Assembly (NCBI RefSeq): GCF_029207565.1
Contig: NZ_JANCMW010000004.1
Span: 186,001 to 250,000 of the forward strand
From: Marinobacter iranensis
Lineage (GTDB): Bacteria; Pseudomonadota; Gammaproteobacteria; Pseudomonadales; Oleiphilaceae
Length of the DNA: 64,000 bases
Reading direction: 5' to 3'
In this document: positions 24,199 to 32,401 of the stretch, one piece after another
How the letters are laid out: each line of letters opens with the position of its first letter
Numbering within the stretch: the first letter of the stretch is position 1
Notes under the pieces: model-generated
Databases searched by the model: none
Seen by the model: only the letters and a program-made list of their open reading frames with translations
Told to the model about the DNA's origin: nothing
Program-made: the position numbers and the translations under genes

Positions 24199-24846
24199 TC
24201 AACCACCCGCACCAAACAACCACGGCGCCGTTTCCCGCCGGGACGCTTCATAGGCCTTGATTACCTCCGCATCCTCAAGCGTCACCCCGATATCGTCGAG
24301 GCCGTTCAACAAGCAATGCCGGCGGAAATCATCCACCTCAAAGGTGAACGACTCGCCAGACGGCGTGGTGACCGTTTTCGCTTCCAGGTCGATGGCCAGT
24401 TGATAGCCTTCTTCCGCTTCGGTTTCCCGGAAAAGCCGGTCAACAATTTCCTCATTGAGAACAATGGGTAACAGGCCATTCTTAAAGCAATTGTTGTAGA
24501 AGATATCGGCAAAACTCGGCGCAATGATAACGTGGAAGCCAAAATCCTCCAGCGCCCAGGGGGCATGCTCACGGCTGGAACCACAACCAAAGTTACGGCG
24601 CGCCAACAGGACGCTGGCATTCTTATAGCGATCCTGGTTGAGCATGAAGTCCGGGTTGATCGGGCGCTTCGAGCAGTCCTGGTCCGGCCTGCCCTCGTCC
24701 AGGTAACGCAGCTCATCGAACAGGTTGGGCCCAAAGCCGGTGCGCTTGATGGACTTCAGAAACTGCTTGGGAATAATCATGTCCGTATCCACATTGGACC
24801 GGTCCATGGGGGCAACAATGCCCTTGTGTTGCTTTAACGCTCGCAT
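24199..24846 (-). CDS. leuD: 3-isopropylmalate dehydratase small subunit
   Basis: Small subunit of isopropylmalate isomerase. The 215-residue product carries [15 protein letters not shown] near the N-terminus and the swivelling-domain signature [13 protein letters not shown] (about 77-89), which contributes substrate-binding residues to the LeuC iron-sulfur site. It follows leuC by 17 bp and is certainly co-transcribed with it. Confidence 0.97.
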   Translation of the reverse strand: MRALKQHKGIVAPMDRSNVDTDMIIPKQFLKSIKRTGFGPNLFDELRYLDEGRPDQDCSKRPINPDFMLNQDRYKNASVLLARRNFGCGSSREHAPWALEDFGFHVIIAPSFADIFYNNCFKNGLLPIVLNEEIVDRLFRETEAEEGYQLAIDLEAKTVTTPSGESFTFEVDDFRRHCLLNGLDDIGVTLEDAEVIKAYEASRRETAPWLFGAGG

Positions 24847-24863
24847 GGTGTCTCTCCTGTGGA

Positions 24864-26282
24864 TCAGTTCATCATCTCGCGGACATCAACGAAGTGGCCG
24901 TTGATTGCCGCCGCTGCCGCCATCGCCGGGCTGACCAGATGGGTGCGCCCACCAAAGCCCTGGCGGCCCTCGAAGTTGCGGTTGGAGGTGGACGCACAAT
25001 GCTCTCCCTGCCCCAGCTTGTCGGCGTTCATGGCCAGGCACATGGAACAACCCGGATCACGCCACTCGAGGCCGGCTTCAATAAAGATCTTGTCCAGCCC
25101 TTCCTGCTCGGCCTGAACCTTCACCAACCCGGAGCCCGGCACAACCATGGCCTGCTTGAGCGTTGGTGAAACCTTGTGCCCCTTCACAACCGCTGCGGCC
25201 TCACGAAGGTCTTCAATCCGACCGTTGGTGCAGGACCCGATAAACACCCTGTCGAGCTTGATATCGGTAATCGGCATTTTCGGCGTAAGCCCCATGTACT
25301 TAAGGGCACGAACGATGCCTTCCCGCTTGATCGGATCTGCTTCCGCATCCGGGTCCGGCACATGGCCGCCCACGCCGGCAACCATTTCCGGAGACGTACC
25401 CCAGCTTACCTGCGGCATGACTTCGGAACCTTCCAGCTCCACAACCTTGTCGAACACCGCCTCGTCATCGCTGTGCAACGTTTTCCAGTATTCAATCGCC
25501 TTGTCCCGCATGTCACCCTTGGGCGCAAACGGGCGGTCCTTCACGTAATCAATGGTGGTCTGGTCCACCGCCACCATACCCACCCGGGCACCGGCCTCGA
25601 TAGACATGTTGCAGATGGTCATGCGGGCTTCCATGGAGAGATCCCGGATAGCCTCCCCCCCAAACTCAATGGCATAGCCGGTGCCGCCTGCAGTACCAAT
25701 CTTGCCGATGACGGCAAGCACCACGTCCTTCCCGGTGATCCCCGCTCCAAGTTTACCGTTTACTTTCACCAGCATGTTCTTCATTTTCTGCTGAACCAGG
25801 CACTGGGTTGCCAGCACGTGCTCCACTTCGGAAGTGCCTATGCCATGGGCCAGACACCCGAACGCTCCGTGGGTCGAGGTGTGGGAGTCACCGCACACGA
25901 TGCTCATGCCGGGGAGTGTCGCTCCCTGCTCTGGCCCAATCACGTGCACGATACCCTGGCGCTGGTCCATCATCTTGAACTCAAGAATCCCGAACTCGTC
26001 GCAGTTCTTGTCCAGGGTTTCCACCTGAATCCGCGATACCGGATCGACAATGCCTTCGACACCACGGGCGCGGTCGGTGGTCGGTACGTTGTGGTCCGGC
26101 GTGGCGAGGTTGGCGTCCAGCCGCCAGGGCTTTCGCCCGGCCAGGCGCAGGCCTTCGAAGGCCTGCGGCGAGGTGACTTCGTGCAGTAAGTGCCGGTCGA
26201 TGTAGATCAATGCGGAGCCGTCATCCCGCTGTTTAACGAGATGGTCGTCCCACAATTTGTCGTATAAGGTCTTGCCCGCCAT
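24864..26282 (-). CDS. leuC: 3-isopropylmalate dehydratase large subunit
   Basis: Catalytic subunit of isopropylmalate isomerase, an aconitase-family [4Fe-4S] enzyme. From [14 protein letters not shown] the product is 472 residues; a GTG four codons earlier is less likely because the GAGAG ribosome site suits the ATG. The cluster cysteines are in GSCTNGR (about 347) and [11 protein letters not shown] (about 407-410). The substrate segments [13 protein letters not shown] and [11 protein letters not shown] are near 130 and 146. It is divergent from a LysR-type gene, as leuC is in Pseudomonas. Confidence 0.97.
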   Translation of the reverse strand: MAGKTLYDKLWDDHLVKQRDDGSALIYIDRHLLHEVTSPQAFEGLRLAGRKPWRLDANLATPDHNVPTTDRARGVEGIVDPVSRIQVETLDKNCDEFGILEFKMMDQRQGIVHVIGPEQGATLPGMSIVCGDSHTSTHGAFGCLAHGIGTSEVEHVLATQCLVQQKMKNMLVKVNGKLGAGITGKDVVLAVIGKIGTAGGTGYAIEFGGEAIRDLSMEARMTICNMSIEAGARVGMVAVDQTTIDYVKDRPFAPKGDMRDKAIEYWKTLHSDDEAVFDKVVELEGSEVMPQVSWGTSPEMVAGVGGHVPDPDAEADPIKREGIVRALKYMGLTPKMPITDIKLDRVFIGSCTNGRIEDLREAAAVVKGHKVSPTLKQAMVVPGSGLVKVQAEQEGLDKIFIEAGLEWRDPGCSMCLAMNADKLGQGEHCASTSNRNFEGRQGFGGRTHLVSPAMAAAAAINGHFVDVREMMN

Positions 26283-26329
26283 GTTCTCTCTCACTTTCTG
26301 GGGGTTTCTGTTTTTACCGCTATGGCTCT

Positions 26330-26359
26330 ATTTTAACGCTTACTACTGAATAACCTCAA
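26330..26359 (-). promoter_or_regulatory. likely promoter of leuC
   Basis: On the minus strand TTGAGG (26359-26354) and TAAAAT (26335-26330) are separated by 18 bp, with four and five of six consensus matches. The -10 box lies 48 bp before the leuC ATG. No leader peptide or attenuator for leucine is visible in that short leader. Confidence 0.5.
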
Positions 26360-26455
26360 TTCATGTTTTTTATGTTGTGCATTCCGGTTTGGCATATTAG
26401 GCTTTGATTTGGTGGAGCCCGCTTTAAAGCCGGGCCTAATTGTTGGGGGCGTGTC

Positions 26456-26562
26456 GCATGGTGGTAAGGGCCTCTCAAAACACGCCCGTAAATACGTCCC
26501 TGTAGGGCTCGGTCGCGCCATCCTTGGCGCTCCACGGTTTTGGGAGGCCCTTACCCCCATGC
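26456..26562 (-). repeat. hairpin element A (conserved core, private arms)
   Basis: Arms 26456-26480 and 26538-26562 are 25-bp inverted repeats with two mismatches (one would be a G-U pair in RNA). They enclose a 57-bp core that, read on the minus strand, is almost identical to the cores of elements B and C. The core itself contains GCGCCA...TGGCGC and a CCC-TACA-GGG stem-loop. The arm sequence is unrelated to those of B and C. Confidence 0.85.
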
Positions 26563-26583
26563 TTCTCGGGCCATTGCAATATC

Positions 26584-26614
26584 GTAGGTCGGATAGAGCG
26601 CAGCGAAATCCGAC
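26584..26614 (-). repeat. REP-like palindrome 3 (variant)
   Basis: Variant of the REP-like unit, GTAGGTCGGAT...ATCCGAC, with a degenerate centre (AGAGCGCAGCGAA). It is oriented opposite to palindrome 4 and separated from it by 25 bp. Confidence 0.75.
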
Positions 26615-26639
26615 ATTGTGGGTTTTTGCCGCGAAAATT

Positions 26640-26671
26640 GTCGGATTACGCCTTCGGCTAATCCGACCTAC
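26640..26671 (+). repeat. REP-like palindrome 4
   Basis: 32-bp unit GTCGGATTA-CGCCTTCGGC-TAATCCGACCTAC, the partner of the variant at 26584-26614. The pair sits exactly between hairpin elements A and B. Confidence 0.85.
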
Positions 26672-26702
26672 GTTGTTTGAAGGCAACTCCCAGGTTCGAG
26701 GG

Positions 26703-26809
26703 CTATGCCGGGAAGACACTTCCAAAAACGTGGAGCGCCAGGGATGGCGCGACCGAGCCCTACATGGACGTATTCACGGGCGTTTTTTGGAAGTGTCTTC
26801 CCGGCATAG
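26703..26809 (+). repeat. hairpin element B (conserved core, private arms)
   Basis: Arms of 26 bp (26703-26728 and 26784-26809) are perfectly complementary and begin TATGCCGGGAAGACACTTCC inside the first base. The core between them reads CGTGGAGCGCCAGGGATGG and onward, differing from element C at only two internal positions. It ends 38 bp before the LysR start codon, so LysR transcription must either pass through it or begin inside it. Confidence 0.9.
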
Positions 26810-26847
26810 GCCCTTCACCATCAGCAGCAGTCAAAGAGACCAGAACC

Positions 26848-27714
26848 ATGGATGCAAACTCCCTAAAAGCATTCCTGACCATAGTGGACCAGGAGTCATT
26901 CTCCGAGGCCGCGGAATTGCTGCACCTGACGCAGCCTGCAATCAGCAAACGGCTGGCCGCACTGGAAAATCAGCTGGGCACAAAGCTGATCGACCGGAGT
27001 AACCGACAGGTCAGGCTAACGGATGCGGGGGCGCGGTTAATGCCCCATGCGCGGCGGATTCTGGATGAGGTGCACAATGCCCGACAGGCGCTGTCGGACC
27101 GGGAAGGTGCGGTTTCCGGCCAACTGTCAGTGATCGCCAGCCACCACATCGGGCTGCACCACCTGCCAGCGTGGTTGCGACGGCTGAACCGGGACTATCC
27201 GGAGGTCGCGCTGGAGTTGCAGTTCATGGATTCCGAAAGCGCCTTCGGACAGATGCGCAAACGCACGGCTGAATTGGCATTTGTGACTCTGAGTGAAAGC
27301 ATGGACCAGGCATTCGAAGTGCATGTGCGATGGGAGGATGCCATGGCCTTTGTGGTGTCGCCGGAGCATCCGTTGGTCTCATTGCACAAGCCGGGCCTGG
27401 AGGACCTGTCTCGCTATGACGCCCTGCTTCCGGAGGCCGGCACGGCCACTTACCGCTCCATCAGTCGCCTGTTTCTCGATGCCGGGCTGCCGCTGAAAAT
27501 CCAGATGCCAACCAACTACCTGGAAACCATCAAGATGATGGCCAGTGTAGGACTGGGCTGGAGTGTGTTGCCGGTGAGCATGGTGGACGACTCCCTGACG
27601 GTGCTGCCCGTGCCCCACTCCGTCAGCCGTATCCTCGGCGGCGTCGGCCTGAAAGGCCGGTCGCTGAGCCCCCAGGCCCGGGCGTTGCTGGACATTGCAT
27701 CAGAGCTGCAATAA
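26848..27714 (+). CDS. LysR-family transcriptional regulator beside leuC
   Basis: DNA-binding regulator with an N-terminal winged helix-turn-helix (MDANSLKAFLTIVDQESFSE, about residues 1-60) and a periplasmic-binding-protein-like effector domain (about 90-285). The ATG at 26848 gives 288 residues; reading further upstream would translate hairpin element B, which is not credible as protein. AAAGAGA lies about 9 nt before the ATG. A LysR gene divergent from leuC is also found in Pseudomonas, so regulation of leuCD is a fair guess, but the effector is unknown. It ends 6 bp from the convergent MFS gene. Confidence 0.9.
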   Translation: MDANSLKAFLTIVDQESFSEAAELLHLTQPAISKRLAALENQLGTKLIDRSNRQVRLTDAGARLMPHARRILDEVHNARQALSDREGAVSGQLSVIASHHIGLHHLPAWLRRLNRDYPEVALELQFMDSESAFGQMRKRTAELAFVTLSESMDQAFEVHVRWEDAMAFVVSPEHPLVSLHKPGLEDLSRYDALLPEAGTATYRSISRLFLDAGLPLKIQMPTNYLETIKMMASVGLGWSVLPVSMVDDSLTVLPVPHSVSRILGGVGLKGRSLSPQARALLDIASELQ

Positions 27715-27720
27715 CGCCGG

Positions 27721-28860
27721 TCACTGCTCCGGCGGCGGCCTCAGCCCCCGCCAGGTGATAACAATGGCGATGGCCATGGCAATCGCGCCACCCCAGAACG
27801 CAGCCGAGGTGCTGAAACCCTCCACCAGAAATCCCGACATCCAGGCCCCGATCGCCCCACCCGCACCAAACGTCAGGCCGCTATACAGCGCCTGCCCCTG
27901 ACCATGATGATGCTGGCCAAAGAAGCCCTGGATGTACTGAACCGAAATGGCGTGAAGTGCGCCGTACGAGGCCGCGTGCAATAATTGCGCGAATATCAGC
28001 ACCGCCACCACATCCGTTACTTCGGCAATCAGCACCCAGCGAATCATCGTCAGGGTTAGCGCCGCAATCGCAATCTGCCGCACCGTAAAACTCCGGGTCA
28101 GCCGGTGCATCACCAGGAACAACCCGATTTCCGCAAGCACCCCCAGCGACCACAACAACCCGATCGCCAGTTTGCCGTAACCATGCTGTTCCAGATGAAT
28201 ACTGAAAAACGTGTAGTAAGCTCCGTGGGACACCTGCAGCAGGAAGTTCATAAGGAAAAACGTCACCACCGCCGGGTGCGTCACAATCGCCTTCAGACTG
28301 CCCTTGGGAGCGGGAGGCTTACGCTCACCTCGCTCCGACGGCACCAGAAACGCCGACACCGCAATCCCCGCAAACACCGGCAACAACAACCACGGCAAGA
28401 GATTAATCGGGACCAGTTCCAGAATCCCGCCCACCAGCGCCACGGCACCGATAAAACCCACGGATCCCCAGAGCCGCACCTTGCCGTACTTCTCCCGCTG
28501 CGTGCCCAGTGACCGCAGGGTAATCACCTCGTACAGCGGCAGGATCGCATTCCAGAAAAACGTGAACGCCAGCATCACCAGCAACAGCCCGTAAAACCCG
28601 GGCTCCATGAACACACCGGCGAAGAACAGCGAACCGACAATCGCTCCAAACCGAACCAATCGAACCCGATGCCCGGTCCGATCCCCCAGCCAGCCCCACA
28701 CATTGGGCGCAACGATCTTCGTCAACTGGATGGTCGCCATCAGCGTGGCGATCTCAAGGTAAGAGAAACCCCGGCCTTCCAGATACAACGACCAGTACGG
28801 GAGCAGGCCGCCGAGGAGAGCGAAGAACCAGAAGTAGAGGTTGGATAGGCGCCAGTAGAT
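27721..28860 (-). CDS. MFS transporter (MFS_1-like, 3-phenylpropionate permease type)
   Basis: Twelve-helix inner-membrane permease of the HcaT-like MFS group; substrate unknown. Reading from codon ATC at 28860 the product is 379 residues and starts YWRLSNLYFWFFALLGGLL after the first residue, the typical first helix of the family. The first accepted start codon in frame is a TTG at 28788, which would delete that helix. AAAGAGG lies 7 nt before the ATC. The loop GDRTGHRVRLVRFG (between helices 2 and 3) and 12 hydrophobic stretches are clear. It is convergent with the LysR gene and 34 bp from hairpin element C. In other genomes a similar MFS gene follows aroC. Confidence 0.8.
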   Translation of the reverse strand: MYWRLSNLYFWFFALLGGLLPYWSLYLEGRGFSYLEIATLMATIQLTKIVAPNVWGWLGDRTGHRVRLVRFGAIVGSLFFAGVFMEPGFYGLLLVMLAFTFFWNAILPLYEVITLRSLGTQREKYGKVRLWGSVGFIGAVALVGGILELVPINLLPWLLLPVFAGIAVSAFLVPSERGERKPPAPKGSLKAIVTHPAVVTFFLMNFLLQVSHGAYYTFFSIHLEQHGYGKLAIGLLWSLGVLAEIGLFLVMHRLTRSFTVRQIAIAALTLTMIRWVLIAEVTDVVAVLIFAQLLHAASYGALHAISVQYIQGFFGQHHHGQGQALYSGLTFGAGGAIGAWMSGFLVEGFSTSAAFWGGAIAMAIAIVITWRGLRPPPEQ

Positions 28861-28894
28861 AACAAAACCTCTTTCGAGATATCACAAAAGCTTG

Positions 28895-29009
28895 GCGGCT
28901 TCGGCGGGAAACAGGGTTCAAAAACGTGGAGCGCCATGGATGGCGCGACCGAGCCCTACAGGGACGTATTCACGGGCGTTTTTTGAACCCTGTTTCCCGC
29001 CGAAGCCGC
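28895..29009 (+). repeat. hairpin element C (conserved core, private arms)
   Basis: Arms 28895-28924 and 28980-29009 are 30-bp perfect inverted repeats starting GCGGCTTCGGCGGGAAACAG. The core reads CGTGGAGCGCCATGGATGG and onward; GCGCCA-TGGA-TGGCGC forms an internal hairpin, and CGTG near the left edge can pair with CACG near the right edge. It lies between the aroC 3' end and the MFS start, where it may also act as a transcription barrier. Confidence 0.9.
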
Positions 29010-29036
29010 TTCGCAAATTGAGACAGCCTAAAAAAT

Positions 29037-29068
29037 GTCGGATTACGGCTTTGCCTAATCCGACCTAC
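29037..29068 (+). repeat. REP-like palindrome 5 (after aroC)
   Basis: 32-bp unit GTCGGATTA-CGGCTTTGCC-TAATCCGACCTAC, one base different from palindrome 1. It lies 17 bp from the aroC stop, and there is no T-tract typical of an intrinsic terminator. Confidence 0.85.
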
Positions 29069-29085
29069 GAGGTGAGCGGCTGACG

Positions 29086-30180
29086 TCAGAGCTGGCCGAG
29101 GACCGGTGTCGAGACAGAGACATCCCCGTTCTGGCCGCGATGGCGCAGGTAATGATCCATCAGCACGATGGCCATCATCGCCTCCGCAATCGGCGTGGCT
29201 CGAATACCGACACAGGGATCATGGCGTCCTGTTGTGATCACCTCTACCGGATTGCCATGGACATCAATACTCCGCCCCGGCAACCGCAAACTCGACGTCG
29301 GCTTCAGCGCAATACTGGCCAGAATCGGCTGGCCCGAGGAAATACCACCCAGAACACCGCCGGCGTGATTGGACAGGAACCCCTCGGGTGTCATCTCATC
29401 CCGGTGCTCCGTGCCCTTCTGATCAATACAGCCAAAACCGGCACCAATCTCCACGCCTTTCACCGCATTAATGCTCATCAACGCGTGCGCCAGGTCCGCA
29501 TCCAGCCGGTCAAAAATGGGCTCACCCAATCCGGGAGGCACGCCTTCGGCAACCACATTGATCCGGGCACCAATGGAATTCCCCTCCTTACGCAGGGCAT
29601 CCATATAGGCTTCCATTTCCGGCACCTTGTCAACGTCCGGACAGAAAAACGGATTCTGGTCGACCTGCTCCCAATCCAGCTTCTCGATCTTGATTGGACC
29701 AAGCTGGGACAGGTAGCCGCGGATTCTGATACCCAGGCGTTGTTCCAGAAACTTCCGCGCAACCGCACCGGCGGCTACCCGCATGGCGGTTTCCCGGGCC
29801 GAGGAACGGCCGCCGCCACGATAGTCCCGAACACCGTACTTATGCATGTAGGTATAATCAGCATGAGCGGGCCGGAACTGCTCGGAGATCTTCGTATAAT
29901 CCTTCGAGCGCTGGTCCGTATTCTCAATCACCAGGCCAATCGGCGTACCGGTGGTTTTGCCTTCGAAGACACCGGAGAGAATCTTGACCTCGTCCGCTTC
30001 CCGGCGCTGGGTCGTGTGCCTTGAGGTGCCCGGCTTACGGCGGTCCAGGTCACGCTGCATGTCCTCCACGGACAGTTCCAGCCCAGGAGGGCAACCGTCA
30101 ATAATGCACCCGAGTGCAGCGCCGTGGCTTTCACCAAAGCTGGTCACTGTAAACAATTTTCCGAAGCTGTTTCCCGACAT
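29086..30180 (-). CDS. aroC: chorismate synthase
   Basis: Last step of the shikimate pathway: FMN-dependent anti-elimination of EPSP to chorismate. The 364-residue product has the three family signatures [14 protein letters not shown] (about 16-29), [23 protein letters not shown] (recognisable in two halves near 121-143) and [17 protein letters not shown] (about 322-338). It follows prmB by 24 bp, as in Pseudomonas and Vibrio. REP-like palindrome 5 and hairpin element C lie downstream. Confidence 0.97.
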   Translation of the reverse strand: MSGNSFGKLFTVTSFGESHGAALGCIIDGCPPGLELSVEDMQRDLDRRKPGTSRHTTQRREADEVKILSGVFEGKTTGTPIGLVIENTDQRSKDYTKISEQFRPAHADYTYMHKYGVRDYRGGGRSSARETAMRVAAGAVARKFLEQRLGIRIRGYLSQLGPIKIEKLDWEQVDQNPFFCPDVDKVPEMEAYMDALRKEGNSIGARINVVAEGVPPGLGEPIFDRLDADLAHALMSINAVKGVEIGAGFGCIDQKGTEHRDEMTPEGFLSNHAGGVLGGISSGQPILASIALKPTSSLRLPGRSIDVHGNPVEVITTGRHDPCVGIRATPIAEAMMAIVLMDHYLRHRGQNGDVSVSTPVLGQL

Positions 30181-30204
30181 GATTCAGTATCTTATCCAGG
30201 GTTC

Positions 30205-31089
30205 TTAATTTAGGTCTTCAGCAGTTAACAGGAACACACCGTCACCACCGTTTTCAAATTCCAGCCAGGTAAAGGGCAGATCGGGATAGGCTTCCTGAAG
30301 CGCCACCCAGCTATTGCCCACCTCAACAATCAACAGGCCGCCCGGGTTCAGGTAATCAGCCGCCCTGGCGAGGATACTATGAGCAATATCCAGTCCATCG
30401 CCACCGGCGGCCAGTCCCAGTTCCGGCTCATGACTGTACTCCGCCGGCATGTCCGCAATATCCTCTGCATCCACGTAGGGCGGATTGCTGAGGATGACAT
30501 CGTATCGGCCTTCAATGCCATCAAATACATCCGAGCGGACGGTTCTCACACGATCACCCACTTCATGATAATCGATGTTTACCGCCGCCACTTCCAGCGC
30601 TTCAGGCGAGATGTCCGAAAGATCCACCTCGGCTTCGTCGAATACCGTTGCGGCGGCTATGCCAATGCAACCACTGCCAGTGCACAGATCCAGAATTCTT
30701 CCAACGGGCTTGTCTCCGAGCCAGGGTTGCAGACCACTCTGGATAAGCTCGCCCAGTGGCGAACGCGGCACCAGCACCCTTTCGTCCACATGAAACGGAA
30801 GCCCCATGAACCAGGCCTCGCCCAGCAGGTAGGCCAACGGTACCCTCTCCTCAATACGGCGATGCATACGATCAAGGATCAACGACCGCTCTTCCCGGGT
30901 CAGCCGGGCATCAAGAAACAGGGTATTGTTTTCCAGAGGCAGATGGAGGCTGCGCATCACCAGTTGAACTGACTCATCCCACACATTATCCGTGCCATGG
31001 CCGAAATAAAGGGGTGAGTCGGCAAAGCGGGAGGATACGTATCTCAGGTAGTCCCTGACGGTATGCAGGTCATCAATCGGGCTGCTCAC
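30205..31089 (-). CDS. prmB: 50S ribosomal protein L3 N(5)-glutamine methyltransferase
   Basis: SAM-dependent methyltransferase that modifies a glutamine of ribosomal protein L3. The 294-residue product has the SAM loop [13 protein letters not shown] (about 135-147) and the glutamine-recognising [14 protein letters not shown] (about 203-216). Neighbourhood with aroC separates PrmB from the release-factor enzyme PrmC, which is normally next to prfA/hemA. A perfect TATAAT lies 37 bp upstream of the start. Confidence 0.93.
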   Translation of the reverse strand: MSSPIDDLHTVRDYLRYVSSRFADSPLYFGHGTDNVWDESVQLVMRSLHLPLENNTLFLDARLTREERSLILDRMHRRIEERVPLAYLLGEAWFMGLPFHVDERVLVPRSPLGELIQSGLQPWLGDKPVGRILDLCTGSGCIGIAAATVFDEAEVDLSDISPEALEVAAVNIDYHEVGDRVRTVRSDVFDGIEGRYDVILSNPPYVDAEDIADMPAEYSHEPELGLAAGGDGLDIAHSILARAADYLNPGGLLIVEVGNSWVALQEAYPDLPFTWLEFENGGDGVFLLTAEDLN

Positions 31090-31126
31090 AAAGCTTCTTC
31101 CTGTCCGGGCATGTTCAAGGCGCAGA

Positions 31127-31132
31127 ATTATA
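31127..31132 (-). promoter_or_regulatory. -10 box of a possible prmB promoter
   Basis: TATAAT on the minus strand in the 95-bp gap between the patatin gene and prmB. No convincing -35 hexamer lies 16-18 bp further upstream, so activity would need an activator or is weak. Confidence 0.35.
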
Positions 31133-31184
31133 CGCTCTTTCCGGCACAGGCTGCAGCCCGCCGGCGCAATTCGGGTGAACAGCG

Positions 31185-32396
31185 TCAGATCGCGAGCGGC
31201 CCGGAACTGTTCAGGTTCTTCTCGTAACGGTCCAGCGCAGCGGCCATGCGTTCCCGCCCCAACTGAATCAGCTCCGGCGCTTTGTGGTAGTCGTAGCTTC
31301 GGCCAGCGTTCTTGGGAATGTTCACCAGCAAGTCCGGCGGATAGCCGGCAATCTTGTACTGCACCAGGGCGCTCTGCATGGTTTCAATGGTCAGGTTCAT
31401 GACATCGAATTTGCCGATACCCAGTTTGTCCCAGTCAATGGTCTCGTGGTCGTCCTGGTTTTTCTTCGGTTCGGGCTTTACCGCAGGGGTTTTCTTGTTG
31501 TTCTCGTTCTTCGCCACTGCCTTGCTGATTTTTTCCTCTGGCGAATCCGACGAGTCTGACTCTTTCCGGGCACTAAACGTCTTCAGTGCGTCCCAGTCAA
31601 ACCATCGCGAGGCCTTCTCCCGGATCTTGTCGACCCACTCCTCGATGTCGCCACCCTCATCGTGGGGGCTCTCAAACGCGGCATCCGGCAGGCGGCGACC
31701 CCGGTCATCCTCACCGCTGAGATTTACCGCAACAATCATGTCGGCATGGGACGAAATGGTTGGAATAATAGGCAAGGGATTCAACAACGCACCATCGACC
31801 AGCACACGCCCGTTAAGCACCAATGGGGTTACAACGCTGGGGATGGCCACGGAGGCGCGGATGGCCTGGTCCAGGGGGCCCTCCTGGAACCAGATTTCCT
31901 TGTGGGCGAGAAGGTCGGTGGCCACTGCGGTATAGGCAATGGGCAAATCCTCAATCCTGGTATCACCAATCATTTCCCGGACCACGGAGAAGATCTTCTC
32001 GCCGCGAATGGCGCCAACCGAACTGAAGGTCACGTCCAGCAGCTTCAGCACATCAAACTGGCCAAGCCCGGTCACCCAGTCCTTGTAATCCTTCATTTTG
32101 CCTGCGGCGAACACACCTCCGATCAGCGCACCCATGGAACAGCCGGAGATGGCAACGATGTCATAGCCCCGCTCCACCAGTATCTCGATGGCACCGATAT
32201 GGGCATAGCCCCGGGCGCCGCCACTGCCAAGGGTCAGCGCGACGGTTTTACCTTTCCCAGGTAGCGTCGGCCGGGGATCGCCGTCTTCAGAAGCCGATTG
32301 TGCGGAGGATATACCGGTACTCGTCACGATCTGAGAAAGATCATCCTCGGGCTTCTGGTCTTCGTCCTGAGATTTATCGTCTGGCGGCCTGTTCAT
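31185..32396 (-). CDS. patatin-like phospholipase, RssA type
   Basis: Predicted cytoplasmic or membrane-associated serine esterase/phospholipase. The 403-residue product starts at the ATG at 32396, with GAGG 8 nt upstream; a GTG three codons earlier is less well spaced. The patatin domain (about residues 50-225) has the oxyanion loop [12 protein letters not shown], the nucleophile elbow GCSMG and the Asp of VDGALLNP. A charged, low-complexity linker follows, then a C-terminal segment ([18 protein letters not shown]) typical of RssA/NTE-like bacterial proteins. It overlaps the preceding DUF4892 gene end, suggesting co-expression. Substrate is unknown. Confidence 0.88.
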   Translation of the reverse strand: MNRPPDDKSQDEDQKPEDDLSQIVTSTGISSAQSASEDGDPRPTLPGKGKTVALTLGSGGARGYAHIGAIEILVERGYDIVAISGCSMGALIGGVFAAGKMKDYKDWVTGLGQFDVLKLLDVTFSSVGAIRGEKIFSVVREMIGDTRIEDLPIAYTAVATDLLAHKEIWFQEGPLDQAIRASVAIPSVVTPLVLNGRVLVDGALLNPLPIIPTISSHADMIVAVNLSGEDDRGRRLPDAAFESPHDEGGDIEEWVDKIREKASRWFDWDALKTFSARKESDSSDSPEEKISKAVAKNENNKKTPAVKPEPKKNQDDHETIDWDKLGIGKFDVMNLTIETMQSALVQYKIAGYPPDLLVNIPKNAGRSYDYHKAPELIQLGRERMAAALDRYEKNLNSSGPLAI

Positions 32397-32401
32397 CCCG
32401 A

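Larger units (their letters stand above)
26283..26847. other. 565-bp divergent leuC/lysR intergenic region packed with repeats
   Basis: No gene is seen here. In order it holds an AT-rich stretch with the likely leuC promoter (26330-26359), hairpin element A (26456-26562), two opposed REP-like palindromes (26584-26671) and hairpin element B (26703-26809). Only 38 bp remain between element B and the LysR start. Repeats account for more than half of the region, so whatever operator originally served both promoters has been interrupted or displaced. Confidence 0.85.

Noticed and set aside
26677..26847. 57-codon N-terminal extension of the LysR regulator
   Set aside because: It translates hairpin element B and lacks LysR features; the family begins at MDANSLKAF with a suitable ribosome site.
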